Shown here: piece by piece, positions 17,286-27,214 of the stretch | Numbering within the stretch: the first letter of the stretch is position 1 | Layout: every line of letters starts with the position of its first letter | Assembly (NCBI GenBank): GCA_900478215.1 | Contig: LS483478.1 | Coordinates: forward strand, 3,162,001 to 3,226,000 | Direction: 5' to 3' | DNA: 64,000 nucleotides | Source of the DNA: Salmonella enterica subsp. houtenae serovar Houten | Lineage (GTDB): Bacteria; Pseudomonadota; Gammaproteobacteria; Enterobacterales; Enterobacteriaceae | Position numbers and translations under genes: made by a program | The notes under the pieces: model-generated | The model's database searches: none | What the model was told of the DNA's origin: nothing | The model's input: the letters and a program-made list of their open reading frames with translations, nothing else

Positions 17286-19966
17286 ACGACGAACCCTTGC
17301 GTCCTGACCCGGATCGCTTGCTGGAACAAACGCCCCCGCCCCACCGGGGGAAGTTGAAAATTTTCTTCGGCGCCTGCGCAGGCGTCGGAAAAACCTGGGC
17401 GATGCTGACGCAAGCGCAGCGGCTGCGAGCGCAGGGGCTGGATGTGGTGATCGGCGTGGTAGAGACGCACGGCCGTAAAGAGACCGCCGCGCTACTTGAC
17501 GGACTGACCGTTCTGCCGCCAAAACGTCACTCGCACCGGGGGCGACAAATTCGCGAATTTGACCTGGATGCCGCCCTCGCCCGGCGTCCGGCGCTAATTT
17601 TAATGGATGAACTGGCGCACAGTAATGCGCCGGGCTCACGCCATCCTAAGCGCTGGCAGGATATTGAAGAGCTGCTGGAAGCGGGAATTGATGTTTTCAC
17701 CACCGTGAACGTACAGCATCTGGAAAGTTTGAACGATGTGGTGAGCGGCGTCACGGGGATTCAGGTGCGCGAAACCGTCCCCGATCCTTTTTTCGACGCC
17801 GCCGATGAAGTCGTACTGGTCGATCTGCCGCCCGACGATCTGCGCCAACGTCTCAACGAAGGTAAAGTGTATATCGCTGGTCAGGCGGAACGGGCTATCG
17901 AGCATTTCTTTCGCAAAGGCAATTTGATCGCCCTGCGCGAGCTGGCATTGCGTCGGACAGCCGATCGCGTGGACGATCAGATGCGCGCCTGGCGCGCGCA
18001 TCCGGGCGAAGAAAAAGTATGGCATACCCGTGATGCGATTTTACTGTGTATCGGGCATAACACCGGCAGCGAAAAACTGGTGCGTACCGCGGCGCGTCTA
18101 GCCTCCCGGCTCGGCAGCGTCTGGCACGCCGTCTATGTCGAAACGCCATCGTTACACCGCTTACCGGAAAAGCAACGGCGGGCCATTTTAAGCGCGCTAC
18201 GTCTGGCGCAGGAACTTGGCGCAGAAACCGCCACCCTATCCGATCCCGCCGAAGAGAAAGCGGTCGTGCGCTATGCCCGCGAGCATAATCTGGGGAAAAT
18301 TGTAATGGGCCGTCCGGCGTCGCGACGCTGGTGGCGACGCGACACTTTCGCCGACCGTCTTGCCAGGCGCGCGCCGGATCTCGATCAGGTGATCGTCGCG
18401 CTGGAAGAGCCGCCTGCCCGCGCGTTGGCGCAGGCACCTGATAACCGACCTTTTAAAGAGAAATGGCGTGGGCAGATTCAGGGCTGTCTGGTCGCCGTGG
18501 CGCTTTGCGCCACCACCACGCTTATCGCTATGCAGTGGCTTGTCGCTTTCGACGCCGCCAATCTGGTGATGCTCTATTTGCTGGGCGTAGTGGTGATCGC
18601 GCTGTTTTACGGACGCTGGCCGTCGGTGGTGGCGACGGTGATTAACGTGGCGAGTTTCGATCTCTTTTTTATCGCGCCACGCGGTACGCTCGCCGTTTCG
18701 GACGTGCAGTATTTGCTGACCTTTGCCGTGATGCTGACGGTTGGTCTGGTGATTGGCAATCTTACTGCCGGGGTGCGCTATCAGGCACGCGTCGCCCGTT
18801 ATCGGGAGCAGCGTACCCGCCATTTATATGAAATGTCTAAAGCACTGGCCGTCGGGCGTAGCGAGCGGGATATCGCCGCCACCAGCGAGCAGTTTATCGC
18901 CTCGACGTTTCAGGCGCGCAGCCAAATTTTATTACCCGATGCTGACGGTAAATTGCTGCCTCTCACTCACCAGCAAGGTATGACGCCGTGGGACGACGCG
19001 ATCGCACGCTGGAGTTTTGATAAAGGCCAGCCAGCCGGCGCAGGTACCGATACCCTCCCCGGCGTCCCTTATCAAATCCTGCCGCTGAAAAGCGCCGATA
19101 AAACGTACGGTCTGGCTATCGTCGAGCCAGGAAATCTGCGTCAGTTAATGGTGCCTGAGCAGCAGCGCCTGCTGGAAACGTTCACGCTACTTGTCGCCAA
19201 CGCGCTGGAACGACTGGCGCTGACCGCCAGCGAAGAGCAGGCGCGTCTCGCCAGTGAGCGCGAAAGTATTCGCAATGCGTTGCTGGCGGCGCTGTCGCAT
19301 GATTTACGCACGCCGCTGACGGTATTGTTCGGCCAGGCGGAGATTTTGACACTGGATTTAGCCAGCGCAGGATCGCCCCACGCGCGTCAGGCCAGTGAAA
19401 TCCGCCAGCATATTCTCAACACGACCCGGCTGGTGAATAATTTGCTGGATATGGCGCGGATTCAGTCCGGCGGGTTTAATCTTAAAAAAGAGTGGCTCAC
19501 GCTGGAAGAGGTCGTCGGTAGCGCGTTACAGATGTTAGAACCGGGTTTATTGCATCCGATTACCTTGTCGCTGCCGCAACAGTTAACGCTTATCCATGTC
19601 GATGGCCCCTTATTTGAGCGCGTCCTGATCAACTTGCTGGAAAACGCCGTTAAGTATGCCGGGCCGCAGGCCAGTATCGGCATTGATGCCGCGGTTAAGG
19701 ATGATCGTTTACAACTGGATGTCTGGGATAACGGGCCGGGTATTCCTGCAGGGCAAGAACAGACGATTTTCGATAAATTCGCCCGCGGCAACAAAGAGTC
19801 CGCCGTCCCCGGCGTGGGGCTGGGGCTGGCGATTTGCCATGCTATCGTAGAGGTACACGGCGGCACGCTCACCGCCTATAATCGACCGCAGGGCGGCGCC
19901 TGTTTCCGTGTTACGCTGCCGCAAGGAAAACCACCTGAACTTGATGATTTTCATGAGGATATGTGA
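17282..19966 (+). CDS. kdpD: sensor histidine kinase KdpD
   Basis: This 894-residue membrane sensor for K+ limitation and turgor has the E. coli length. In order it has the KdpD domain with a Walker A-like GACAGVGKTW near residue 35, a Usp-like domain (GSEKLVRTAARLASRLGS, about 250-370), four membrane helices (about 400-500), a GAF-like region, HisKA with the phosphorylated His in SHDLRTPLTV (about residue 673), and an HATPase with ENAVKYAG, DNGPGIP and GVGLGLAIC. ATG 17282 overlaps kdpC by 4 bases. The end overlaps the kdpE start. Confidence 0.97.
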   Translation: MNDEPLRPDPDRLLEQTPPPHRGKLKIFFGACAGVGKTWAMLTQAQRLRAQGLDVVIGVVETHGRKETAALLDGLTVLPPKRHSHRGRQIREFDLDAALARRPALILMDELAHSNAPGSRHPKRWQDIEELLEAGIDVFTTVNVQHLESLNDVVSGVTGIQVRETVPDPFFDAADEVVLVDLPPDDLRQRLNEGKVYIAGQAERAIEHFFRKGNLIALRELALRRTADRVDDQMRAWRAHPGEEKVWHTRDAILLCIGHNTGSEKLVRTAARLASRLGSVWHAVYVETPSLHRLPEKQRRAILSALRLAQELGAETATLSDPAEEKAVVRYAREHNLGKIVMGRPASRRWWRRDTFADRLARRAPDLDQVIVALEEPPARALAQAPDNRPFKEKWRGQIQGCLVAVALCATTTLIAMQWLVAFDAANLVMLYLLGVVVIALFYGRWPSVVATVINVASFDLFFIAPRGTLAVSDVQYLLTFAVMLTVGLVIGNLTAGVRYQARVARYREQRTRHLYEMSKALAVGRSERDIAATSEQFIASTFQARSQILLPDADGKLLPLTHQQGMTPWDDAIARWSFDKGQPAGAGTDTLPGVPYQILPLKSADKTYGLAIVEPGNLRQLMVPEQQRLLETFTLLVANALERLALTASEEQARLASERESIRNALLAALSHDLRTPLTVLFGQAEILTLDLASAGSPHARQASEIRQHILNTTRLVNNLLDMARIQSGGFNLKKEWLTLEEVVGSALQMLEPGLLHPITLSLPQQLTLIHVDGPLFERVLINLLENAVKYAGPQASIGIDAAVKDDRLQLDVWDNGPGIPAGQEQTIFDKFARGNKESAVPGVGLGLAICHAIVEVHGGTLTAYNRPQGGACFRVTLPQGKPPELDDFHEDM

Positions 19967-20640
19967 CAAACGTTCTGATTGTTGAAGATGAACAGGCCAT
20001 CCGCCGCTTTCTGCGCGCCGCGCTGGAAGGCGATGGCCTGCGCGTGTACGAAGCTGAAACATTACAACGTGGTTTAATGGAAGCCGCCACGCGAAAGCCC
20101 GATCTGATTATTCTCGACCTTGGTCTACCGGACGGAGACGGAATCGATTTTATTCGCGACCTGCGTCAGTGGAGCGCGATACCGATTATTGTTCTTTCCG
20201 CCCGCAGCGAAGAAAGCGATAAGATTGCCGCGCTTGACGCCGGAGCTGACGATTACCTGAGCAAGCCATTCGGCATTGGCGAGTTGCAGGCACGTTTGCG
20301 TGTCGCGCTGCGACGGCACGCCGCCAGTCCTTGCGCCGATCCGCTCGTCCGCTTTTCCAGCGTGACGGTCGATCTCGCCGCACGGTTGATCCACCGTGGC
20401 GACGAAGAAATCCATCTGACACCGATTGAGTTCCGCCTGCTGGCGGTATTACTCAATAATGCCGGCAAGGTATTAACCCAGCGGCAGTTGTTAACCCAGG
20501 TTTGGGGCCCTAACGCCGTGGAGCATAGCCACTATCTGCGCATCTATATGGGCCATTTACGCCAGAAGCTGGAACAAGATCCCACCCGCCCACGCCACTT
20601 TATTACCGAAACCGGCATTGGCTATCGCTTTATGCTATGA
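19963..20640 (+). CDS. kdpE: response regulator KdpE
   Basis: KdpE is an OmpR/PhoB-type regulator of 225 residues that activates kdpFABC. The receiver has the acidic pocket EDE, the phospho-acceptor Asp52 in LDLGLPDGDG, and Lys in SKPFG. The winged-helix domain carries LTPIEFRLLAVLL and GTP-independent wing residues ETGIGYRF. The start is GTG at 19963, overlapping the kdpD stop as GTGA, which suggests coupled translation. Confidence 0.97.
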   Translation: MTNVLIVEDEQAIRRFLRAALEGDGLRVYEAETLQRGLMEAATRKPDLIILDLGLPDGDGIDFIRDLRQWSAIPIIVLSARSEESDKIAALDAGADDYLSKPFGIGELQARLRVALRRHAASPCADPLVRFSSVTVDLAARLIHRGDEEIHLTPIEFRLLAVLLNNAGKVLTQRQLLTQVWGPNAVEHSHYLRIYMGHLRQKLEQDPTRPRHFITETGIGYRFML

Positions 20641-20695
20641 ATAGTCATTCATTATTTTTAAATAACTTCTAATTTTTATATCACTTATTTTCAGC

Positions 20696-20719
20696 ATCGC
20701 GAATAATTATTTTCGCGGT
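20696..20719 (+). terminator. possible terminator after kdpE
   Basis: An 8-bp hairpin (ATCGCGAA / TTCGCGGT with one GT pair, 8-base loop) is the only stem after kdpE. It is followed by AT-rich sequence without a clean T-run, so the assignment is weak. The remaining stretch to the speF leader is AT-rich and non-coding. Confidence 0.35.
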
Positions 20720-20917
20720 GATATTATATTTTACTGAGAATATAAAATACATATATTTAACACTAAAGAAACAATCTGTTATCTCACAGCACGATATGCA
20801 TAATCACCGATTAATTATTTTTCAAATGATCGATTTTTGTTGATCCGGTTCACAGATCGCTGGCGCATCCTGGATAAAATATCCATGCTTTCAATAAATC
20901 AATGAAAGGATCTCAAA

Positions 20918-21022
20918 ATGGAAAATAATAATCGTTTTATGCCCCATATAAGGCGGACAACGCATATTATGATGTTTGCCCACCGTAACAGTTTCGACTT
21001 TCATTTCTTTAATGCCCGGTAG
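20918..21022 (+). CDS. speFL: speF leader peptide SpeFL (ORF34)
   Basis: A 34-codon ORF starts at ATG 20918 behind GAAAGGA. It encodes a peptide beginning MENNNRFMPHIRRTTHIMMF and ending SFDFHFFNAR, nearly identical to the arginine-ending leader peptide known upstream of speF. In E. coli and Salmonella the ribosome translating it stalls in the presence of ornithine, which blocks Rho-dependent termination and turns on speF-potE. It lies 379 bases before speF in an otherwise non-coding leader. The frame is seen; the ornithine-sensing role is established for the homologue. Confidence 0.92.
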   Translation: MENNNRFMPHIRRTTHIMMFAHRNSFDFHFFNAR

Positions 21023-21401
21023 TTTTTTTGCTACGGGTACTTCAGCATACAGGTCTTTCCGACCCTTATGTCATTCAGGTCTATTACCTAAATAACTCGA
21101 ATTGTTAAAAGCGACAGTACGGTAACTCCTTTACGTCCGGCCAGATAATCACTTGGTTTGACAGAAGAATTCCCGACTCATCGCAGGTTTAGTTATCACG
21201 GTTTCTGCCTGTATATCGTAGTACTCAACTTCTTAAATCCTGAATTTCCTGCAACCGGACGGGTTGGGATTTATTACATCTAAAATAAAGCTAATTTACT
21301 GATTTTTTATCAGCGGGATAGCTTTGATTTTTTCCGGAAGAATCAGTTTCTCATTCGAGGAATTGAGGGCCTGCTATTACCTGAAATAAAGAGATGAAAA
21401 A
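21023..21401 (+). promoter_or_regulatory. long speF 5' leader (termination-control region)
   Basis: This 379-base stretch between speFL and speF has no further ORF with a ribosome site. In the known system it contains the Rho-loading region and structures that switch with SpeFL stalling. A T-run directly follows the speFL stop, and AT-rich sequence with pyrimidine stretches follows. I could not fold it by eye with confidence. Confidence 0.6.
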
Positions 21402-23600
21402 ATGTCAGAATTAAAAATTGCCGTTAGCCGTCATTGCCCGGATTGTTTTTCTACACAGCGTAATATTGTAAATGTTGATGAGAGTCGTTTCATCGACGTG
21501 GCTGCCATCGTGTTATCCATCGACGATATTGAACAAGGAAAACTCGATGAAATCGACGCAACGGGTTACGGTATTCCCGTGTTTGTCGCGACACATGACG
21601 AAGGGCGCGTACCGCCTGAGTATTTGCCGCGTATCTCTGGTGTATTCGAATATAATGAATCCCGTACGGCCTTCTATGGTCGCCAGTTGGAAACCGCGGC
21701 AAGCCACTACGAAACGCAGTTACGTCCGCCGTTTTTCCGCGCTCTGGTGGATTATGTCAACCAGGGCAACAGCGCATTTGACTGCCCGGGGCATCAGGGC
21801 GGCGAATTCTTCCGCCGTCATCCTGCCGGTAATCAGTTCGTGGAATACTTTGGCGAAACGCTCTTCCGCTCCGACCTATGCAACGCAGACGTGGCCATGG
21901 GCGATTTGCTGATTCACGAAGGCGCGCCTTGCATTGCGCAGCAACATGCGGCGAAAGTCTTTAACGCCGATAAGACCTACTTTGTGCTGAACGGGACTTC
22001 CTCCTCTAACAAAGTCGTACTAAACGCGCTGTTAACGCCGGGCGATCTGGTGCTGTTTGACCGTAACAACCACAAATCTAACCACCACGGCGCATTATTG
22101 CAGGCAGGCGCAACGCCAGTTTATCTGGAAACCGCGCGTAACCCGTATGGTTTTATCGGCGGGATCGACGCTCACTGCTTCGAAGAAGATTACCTGCGCG
22201 AGCTGATTAACGAAGTCGCGCCGCAACGTGCCCGCGAGGCACGTCCGTTCCGTCTGGCCGTCATCCAGTTGGGCACCTACGACGGCACCATTTATAACGC
22301 CCGTCAGGTCGTCGATAAAATTGGTCATCTGTGCGACTACATCCTGTTTGACTCCGCCTGGGTCGGCTATGAACAATTTATTCCGATGATGGCCGATTGT
22401 TCGCCGTTGCTGCTGGAACTGAACGAAAACGATCCGGGTATTCTGGTGACGCAGTCCGTTCATAAACAACAAGCCGGGTTCTCCCAGACCTCGCAAATCC
22501 ATAAAAAAGATAGCCATATCAAAGGGCAACCGCGCTACGTTCCGCATAAGCGCATGAACAACGCCTTTATGATGCACGCCTCCACCAGCCCGTTCTATCC
22601 GCTGTTCGCCGCGCTGGACGTTAACGCCAAAATGCACGAAGGCGTCAGTGGTCGCAATATGTGGATGGATTGCGTGGTTAACGGCATCGATGCCCGTAAA
22701 TTGATCCTCGAAAACTGTCATCACATCCGTCCGTTCGTACCTGAACTGATCGATGGTAAGCCGTGGCAGTCATACCCGACATCGGAGATCGCCAGCGATC
22801 TGCGCTTCTTCCACTTCGTTCCGGGCGAACACTGGCATGCGTTTGAAGGCTATGCCGAACATCAGTACTTTGTCGACCCTTGCAAACTGCTGCTCACCAC
22901 GCCGGGCATCAACGCAGCGAGCGGCGAATATGAAGACTTTGGCGTTCCTGCCACAATCCTCGCCAACTTCCTGCGCGAGAACGGCGTTGTGCCGGAAAAA
23001 TGCGATCTCAACTCCATTCTGTTCCTGCTGACGCCGGCAGAAGACATGGCGAAGTTGCAACAGCTTGTCGCTCTGCTGGCTCGTTTCGAAAAACTGCTGG
23101 AAGCCGATGCGCCGTTAGCGGAAGTATTACCGTCCATCTACAAACAGCATGAAGCGCGTTATGCCGGCTATACCCTGCGTCAGCTTTGCCAGGAGATGCA
23201 CGATCTCTATGCGCGGCACAACGTGAAACAACTGCAAAAAGAGATGTTCCGTAAGTCCCATTTCCCGAAAGTCAGTATGAATCCGCAAGAGGCCAACTAC
23301 GCCTATTTACGCGGTGAGGTCGAACTGGTTCGCCTGCCGGAAGCGGAAGGTCGTATCGCGGCTGAAGGCGCTCTGCCTTACCCGCCGGGAGTACTGTGCG
23401 TCGTTCCGGGTGAAATCTGGGGCGGTTCTGTTCTGCGTTACTTCAGCGCACTGGAAGAGGGGATCAACCTGCTGCCGGGCTTTGCGCCTGAACTGCAGGG
23501 CGTTTATATCGAAGAACACGACGGCCGTAAGCAGGTCTGGTGCTACGTCATTAAATCTCGCGACGCGCAGCGCTCCCTGCTGAAGGAGGAAAAATTATGA
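21402..23600 (+). CDS. speF: inducible ornithine decarboxylase
   Basis: SpeF is the PLP-dependent decarboxylase that makes putrescine from ornithine under acidic, low-oxygen conditions. The protein has 732 residues. The PLP lysine lies in TQSVHKQQAGFSQTSQIHKK, typical of fold-type I basic amino acid decarboxylases. CPGHQGGEFFRRHP and FDSAWVGYEQF are further family blocks. ATG 21402 follows a weak GAGATG stretch. The stop overlaps the potE start (ATGA), so decarboxylase and antiporter are coupled, and expression should depend on the leader peptide upstream. Confidence 0.97.
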   Translation: MSELKIAVSRHCPDCFSTQRNIVNVDESRFIDVAAIVLSIDDIEQGKLDEIDATGYGIPVFVATHDEGRVPPEYLPRISGVFEYNESRTAFYGRQLETAASHYETQLRPPFFRALVDYVNQGNSAFDCPGHQGGEFFRRHPAGNQFVEYFGETLFRSDLCNADVAMGDLLIHEGAPCIAQQHAAKVFNADKTYFVLNGTSSSNKVVLNALLTPGDLVLFDRNNHKSNHHGALLQAGATPVYLETARNPYGFIGGIDAHCFEEDYLRELINEVAPQRAREARPFRLAVIQLGTYDGTIYNARQVVDKIGHLCDYILFDSAWVGYEQFIPMMADCSPLLLELNENDPGILVTQSVHKQQAGFSQTSQIHKKDSHIKGQPRYVPHKRMNNAFMMHASTSPFYPLFAALDVNAKMHEGVSGRNMWMDCVVNGIDARKLILENCHHIRPFVPELIDGKPWQSYPTSEIASDLRFFHFVPGEHWHAFEGYAEHQYFVDPCKLLLTTPGINAASGEYEDFGVPATILANFLRENGVVPEKCDLNSILFLLTPAEDMAKLQQLVALLARFEKLLEADAPLAEVLPSIYKQHEARYAGYTLRQLCQEMHDLYARHNVKQLQKEMFRKSHFPKVSMNPQEANYAYLRGEVELVRLPEAEGRIAAEGALPYPPGVLCVVPGEIWGGSVLRYFSALEEGINLLPGFAPELQGVYIEEHDGRKQVWCYVIKSRDAQRSLLKEEKL

Positions 23601-24916
23601 GTAAACCTAAATCCAATAAAATGGGTGTCGTGCAGCTCACAATTCTGACTATGGTCAACATGATGGGCTCCGGGATCATCATGCTACCAACCAAGCTGTC
23701 TGAAGTCGGCACGATATCCATTATCTCCTGGCTGGTCACCGCCGTCGGCTCGATGGCGCTGGCCTGGGCGTTTGCGAAATGCGGTATGTTTAGCCGTAAA
23801 TCCGGCGGCATGGGCGGTTACGCCGAATATGCCTTCGGTAAATCCGGCAACTTTATGGCGAACTATACCTACGGCGTCTCGCTGCTGATCGCCAACGTGG
23901 CTATCGCCATCTCCGCTGTCGGCTATGGCACCGAGCTGTTCGGCGCCGCGCTGACGCCACTCCAGATCGGTCTGGCGACTATCGCTGTACTGTGGATTTG
24001 TACCATCGCAAACTTTGGCGGCGCGCGTATTACCGGACAGATCAGTAGCGTTACCGTCTGGGGCGTCATCATCCCGGTTGTCGGCCTGTGCATCATCGGC
24101 TGGTTCTGGTTTAGCCCCAGCATGTACGTGGCCTCATGGAACCCGCACCATGTTCCGTTCTTTAGCGCGGTCGGTTCTTCCATCGCGATGACGTTGTGGG
24201 CATTTCTTGGACTGGAATCCGCCTGCGCCAACGCAGACGTGGTCGAGAATCCGGAAAAGAACGTCCCCATCGCGGTACTGGGCGGTACGCTGGGCGCGGC
24301 GGTCATCTATATCGTTTCGACTAACGTGATTGCCGGGATTGTGCCGAACATGGATCTGGCGAACTCCACGGCACCGTTTGGTCTGGCGTTTGCACAGATG
24401 TTCACGCCTGCGGTAGGGAAAGTGATCATGGCGCTGATGGTGATGTCCTGCTGCGGCTCACTGCTGGGCTGGCAGTTCACTATCGCCCAGGTCTTTAAAT
24501 CCTCCGCTGACGAAGGCTATTTCCCGAAAGTCTTCTCTCGCGTAACGAAAGTCGACGCGCCGGTACAGGGGATGTTGATTATTGTGATTATTCAGACTGG
24601 CCTGTCGCTGATGACCATTAGCCCGTCGCTGAATAGTCAGTTTAACGTCCTGGTTAACCTGGCGGTGGTGACGAACATTATTCCGTACATTCTGTCGATG
24701 GCCGCGCTGGTTATCATTCAGAAAATGGCGAATGTGCCGTCATCAAAAGCGAAAGTCGCTAACTTCGTGGCCTTTGTTGGCGCGATGTATAGCTTCTACG
24801 CGCTATATTCCTCCGGTGAAGAAGCCATGCTGTACGGCTCAATTGTGACCTTCCTCGGCTGGACGTTATACGGCCTGGTCTCACCGCGTTTTGAATTGAA
24901 AAATAAACACGGCTGA
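23597..24916 (+). CDS. potE: putrescine-ornithine antiporter PotE
   Basis: PotE is an APC-family inner membrane exchanger of 439 residues with about 12 helices. It exports putrescine in exchange for ornithine and so completes an acid-resistance cycle with SpeF. The family opening VNMMGSGIIMLPTKLSEVG is intact, as is the substrate-region segment LWAFLGLESACANADVV. It starts at ATG 23597 behind AAGGAGGA, overlapping speF. A terminator hairpin follows the stop. Confidence 0.97.
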   Translation: MSKPKSNKMGVVQLTILTMVNMMGSGIIMLPTKLSEVGTISIISWLVTAVGSMALAWAFAKCGMFSRKSGGMGGYAEYAFGKSGNFMANYTYGVSLLIANVAIAISAVGYGTELFGAALTPLQIGLATIAVLWICTIANFGGARITGQISSVTVWGVIIPVVGLCIIGWFWFSPSMYVASWNPHHVPFFSAVGSSIAMTLWAFLGLESACANADVVENPEKNVPIAVLGGTLGAAVIYIVSTNVIAGIVPNMDLANSTAPFGLAFAQMFTPAVGKVIMALMVMSCCGSLLGWQFTIAQVFKSSADEGYFPKVFSRVTKVDAPVQGMLIIVIIQTGLSLMTISPSLNSQFNVLVNLAVVTNIIPYILSMAALVIIQKMANVPSSKAKVANFVAFVGAMYSFYALYSSGEEAMLYGSIVTFLGWTLYGLVSPRFELKNKHG

Positions 24917-24922
24917 TGGCGC

Positions 24923-24955
24923 GCCCGGGCTGCGGTAACGGTAGTCCGGGCATTT
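24923..24955 (+). terminator. terminator after potE
   Basis: An 11-bp stem (GCCCGGGCTGC / GTAGTCCGGGC, with two GT pairs) with a 7-base loop is followed by ATTTT, 7 bases after the potE stop. Confidence 0.7.
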
Positions 24956-24980
24956 TCACTCTTTGAATAAGATAACAGAA

Positions 24981-25466
24981 ATGAGTAATCCAGAACGGGA
25001 AGTCACTGATATAGCAGAAATACTGGCTATTCTCGGTAAACACGAAGTGTGTCGGATAGGGTTTAACGACAATCTCTGCCCGTATGTTGTCCCCGTAAAT
25101 TTTGGCTATGAGTACCAGAACGGGCGCTGGATATTTTATTTTCACGGCGCACGTACCGGGAAAAAGATGCGTCTGTTACGCAAGAACCCGGCAGTATGCG
25201 TTGAAATGGACGGCGACCACGCATTACTGCGCGCCGATGATCCCTGTGATTATAGTTACGCCTACACCAGCGTTTTCGCTACCGGCCTGGCATCGATATT
25301 GCAAACGCGCGAGGAGATGCGCTACGGTTTGGACGTCATTATGCGCCAGACCGATCCGGGAAAAACCTTCAGTTATCGGGAAGATATGATGAAAGCGGTG
25401 TGCGTGGTGCGTATTGAATGCGACGCCCTCACCTGCCGCCGACACCTGGCGGCTCAGAGCGAATAA
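24981..25466 (+). CDS. pyridoxamine 5'-phosphate oxidase-like flavin-binding protein
   Basis: The 161-residue protein has the split-barrel fold pattern of the NimA/PNPOx-like flavin-nucleotide-binding family (YVVPVNFGYEYQNGRWIFYFHGA and GKKMRLLRKNPAVCVEMD). Such proteins bind FMN and reduce small molecules; the substrate here is unknown. A TTG at 24963 would extend it by 6 codons, but ATG 24981 is the more ordinary start. Neither has a strong ribosome site. It is a single gene between potE and a REP-like repeat and terminator, convergent with pgm. Confidence 0.8.
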   Translation: MSNPEREVTDIAEILAILGKHEVCRIGFNDNLCPYVVPVNFGYEYQNGRWIFYFHGARTGKKMRLLRKNPAVCVEMDGDHALLRADDPCDYSYAYTSVFATGLASILQTREEMRYGLDVIMRQTDPGKTFSYREDMMKAVCVVRIECDALTCRRHLAAQSE

Positions 25467-25469
25467 AGG

Positions 25470-25495
25470 ACTGATAAGCGCAGCGCTATCAGGCC
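25470..25495. repeat. REP-type palindrome
   Basis: CTGATAAGCGCAGCGCTATCAGGC is an imperfect palindrome of the enterobacterial REP/BIME type, lying in a 3' gap between convergent genes. Confidence 0.55.
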
Positions 25496-25510
25496 AGACG
25501 TTAATACAAA

Positions 25511-25533
25511 AAAGGAGCCTTACGGCTCCTTTT
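25511..25533. terminator. bidirectional terminator between the flavin protein gene and pgm
   Basis: A perfect 9-bp stem AAAGGAGCC / GGCTCCTTT with a 4-base loop is flanked by A- and T-runs, so it can terminate on both strands. Confidence 0.85.
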
Positions 25534-25549
25534 TCTTCCGTATCACCCA

Positions 25550-27190
25550 TCAGGCGTTTTTCAATACTTCGCTAACGATTTCAACGGCTTCTTTCTCAAT
25601 CTGCTTGCGATGTTCTTCCCCCAGGAAGCTTTCGCAATAGATCTTGTAAGCGTCTTCCGTACCGGATGGACGCGCGGCGAACCAGCCGTTGTCGGTCATT
25701 ACCTTCAGGCCGCCAATCGATGCGCCATTACCTGGCGCTGCGGTAAGACGCGCAGTGATCGGGTCGCCTGCCAGCGTGCTGGCGCTCACCATTTCCGGAG
25801 ACAGTTTAGACAACGCCGCTTTCTGGGCCGATGTCGCTGCCGCCTGCAGACGGTTATAGCTCGGCGCGCCAAAACGCGCAGCCAGTTCATTGTAATGCTC
25901 TTGCGGGTTTTTCCCGGTAACGGCGGTGATTTCCGCCGCCAGCAGGCACATGATGATACCGTCTTTATCGGTAGACCACGGCGTACCGTCGAAACGCAGG
26001 AACGAAGCGCCCGCGCTCTCTTCTCCGCCGAAACCGAAGCTGCCGTCGAACAAACCGTCAACAAACCATTTGAAGCCCACCGGCACTTCCACCAGCTTGC
26101 GTCCCAAATCATTCACCACGCGGTCAATCATCGCGGAAGAGACCAGCGTTTTACCGACAGCCACGTCTTTGCCCCACTGCGGACGATGCTGGAACAGATA
26201 GTGGATAGCGACCGCCAGATAATGGTTCGGGTTCATCAGCCCCGCAGGCGTCACGATACCATGACGGTCATAGTCCGGATCGTTGGCAAAAGCCAGGTCG
26301 AACTTGTCACGTAGCGCCAGCAAACCCGCCATCGCGCATTCGGAGGAGCAATCCATGCGGATCGCGCCATCTTTATCAAGGTGCATAAAGCGGAAGGTTT
26401 GATCAACCTGATCGTTGACTAACGTCAGGTTAAGTTTGTAATGCTCAGCGATACGTTTCCAGTATTCGATACCGGAGCCGCCCAGCGGATCAACGCCCAG
26501 CGTCAAACCGGCTTTCTGAATCGCCGCCATATCAACGATATCCGCCAGCCCTTCGACAAACGGCTGTACCAGATCTACAGCTTTAACGTGGCCCGAAGCC
26601 ATTGCCGCATCCAGAGAGATGCGCTTAACGCCTTGCAGGCTGTCCGCCAACAGCGCATTGGCGCGATCTTCTACCACTTTAGTGACGTTGGTATCCGCCG
26701 GGCCGCCATTGGGCGGATTGTATTTAATTCCGCCATCTTCCGGCGGGTTGTGCGACGGCGTAATCACAATACCGTCTGCCAGCGGGCCGCCTTTCTTGTT
26801 ATGGACCAGGATAGCGTTTGACACGGCAGGCGTTGGCGTGAAGCCATTATTTTCCTGCACGATAACGTCTACGCCGTTTGCCGCCAGCACTTCCAGCACG
26901 GAAATGAAGGCTGGTTCCGAGAGCGCATGAGTGTCTTTCCCCACATAGCAGGGACCAGTAATGCCGTTCTTCGTCCGCTCTTCAGCAATCGCCTGGGCGA
27001 TTGCCAGAATATGCGGTTCGTTGAAACTGTGACGACCTGCGCTACCGCGATGGCCGGAGGTACCAAATTTTACGGCATGTTCTGCATTCCCTGCCTCCGG
27101 TGTCAGTACATAATACTGCGCCGTCAGTTGGGCGACGTTAATCAAATCACTCTGTTGCGCGGGTTGCCCTGCGCGGTTGTGGATTGCCAT
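25550..27190 (-). CDS. pgm: phosphoglucomutase
   Basis: Pgm interconverts glucose-1-phosphate and glucose-6-phosphate and feeds UDP-glucose, LPS and osmoregulated glucan synthesis. It has 546 residues, the E. coli size. The phosphoserine loop is GIVITPSHNPPEDGG (about residue 146), the metal loop ANDPDYDRHG, the sugar-binding loop GGEESAGASF, and the phosphate-binding loop RPSGTEDAYK. It lies 24 bases after seqA on the same strand and is probably co-transcribed with it. Confidence 0.97.
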   Translation of the reverse strand: MAIHNRAGQPAQQSDLINVAQLTAQYYVLTPEAGNAEHAVKFGTSGHRGSAGRHSFNEPHILAIAQAIAEERTKNGITGPCYVGKDTHALSEPAFISVLEVLAANGVDVIVQENNGFTPTPAVSNAILVHNKKGGPLADGIVITPSHNPPEDGGIKYNPPNGGPADTNVTKVVEDRANALLADSLQGVKRISLDAAMASGHVKAVDLVQPFVEGLADIVDMAAIQKAGLTLGVDPLGGSGIEYWKRIAEHYKLNLTLVNDQVDQTFRFMHLDKDGAIRMDCSSECAMAGLLALRDKFDLAFANDPDYDRHGIVTPAGLMNPNHYLAVAIHYLFQHRPQWGKDVAVGKTLVSSAMIDRVVNDLGRKLVEVPVGFKWFVDGLFDGSFGFGGEESAGASFLRFDGTPWSTDKDGIIMCLLAAEITAVTGKNPQEHYNELAARFGAPSYNRLQAAATSAQKAALSKLSPEMVSASTLAGDPITARLTAAPGNGASIGGLKVMTDNGWFAARPSGTEDAYKIYCESFLGEEHRKQIEKEAVEIVSEVLKNA

Positions 27191-27214
27191 TGCCTGGTCC
27201 TTCTAATGCAAGGG

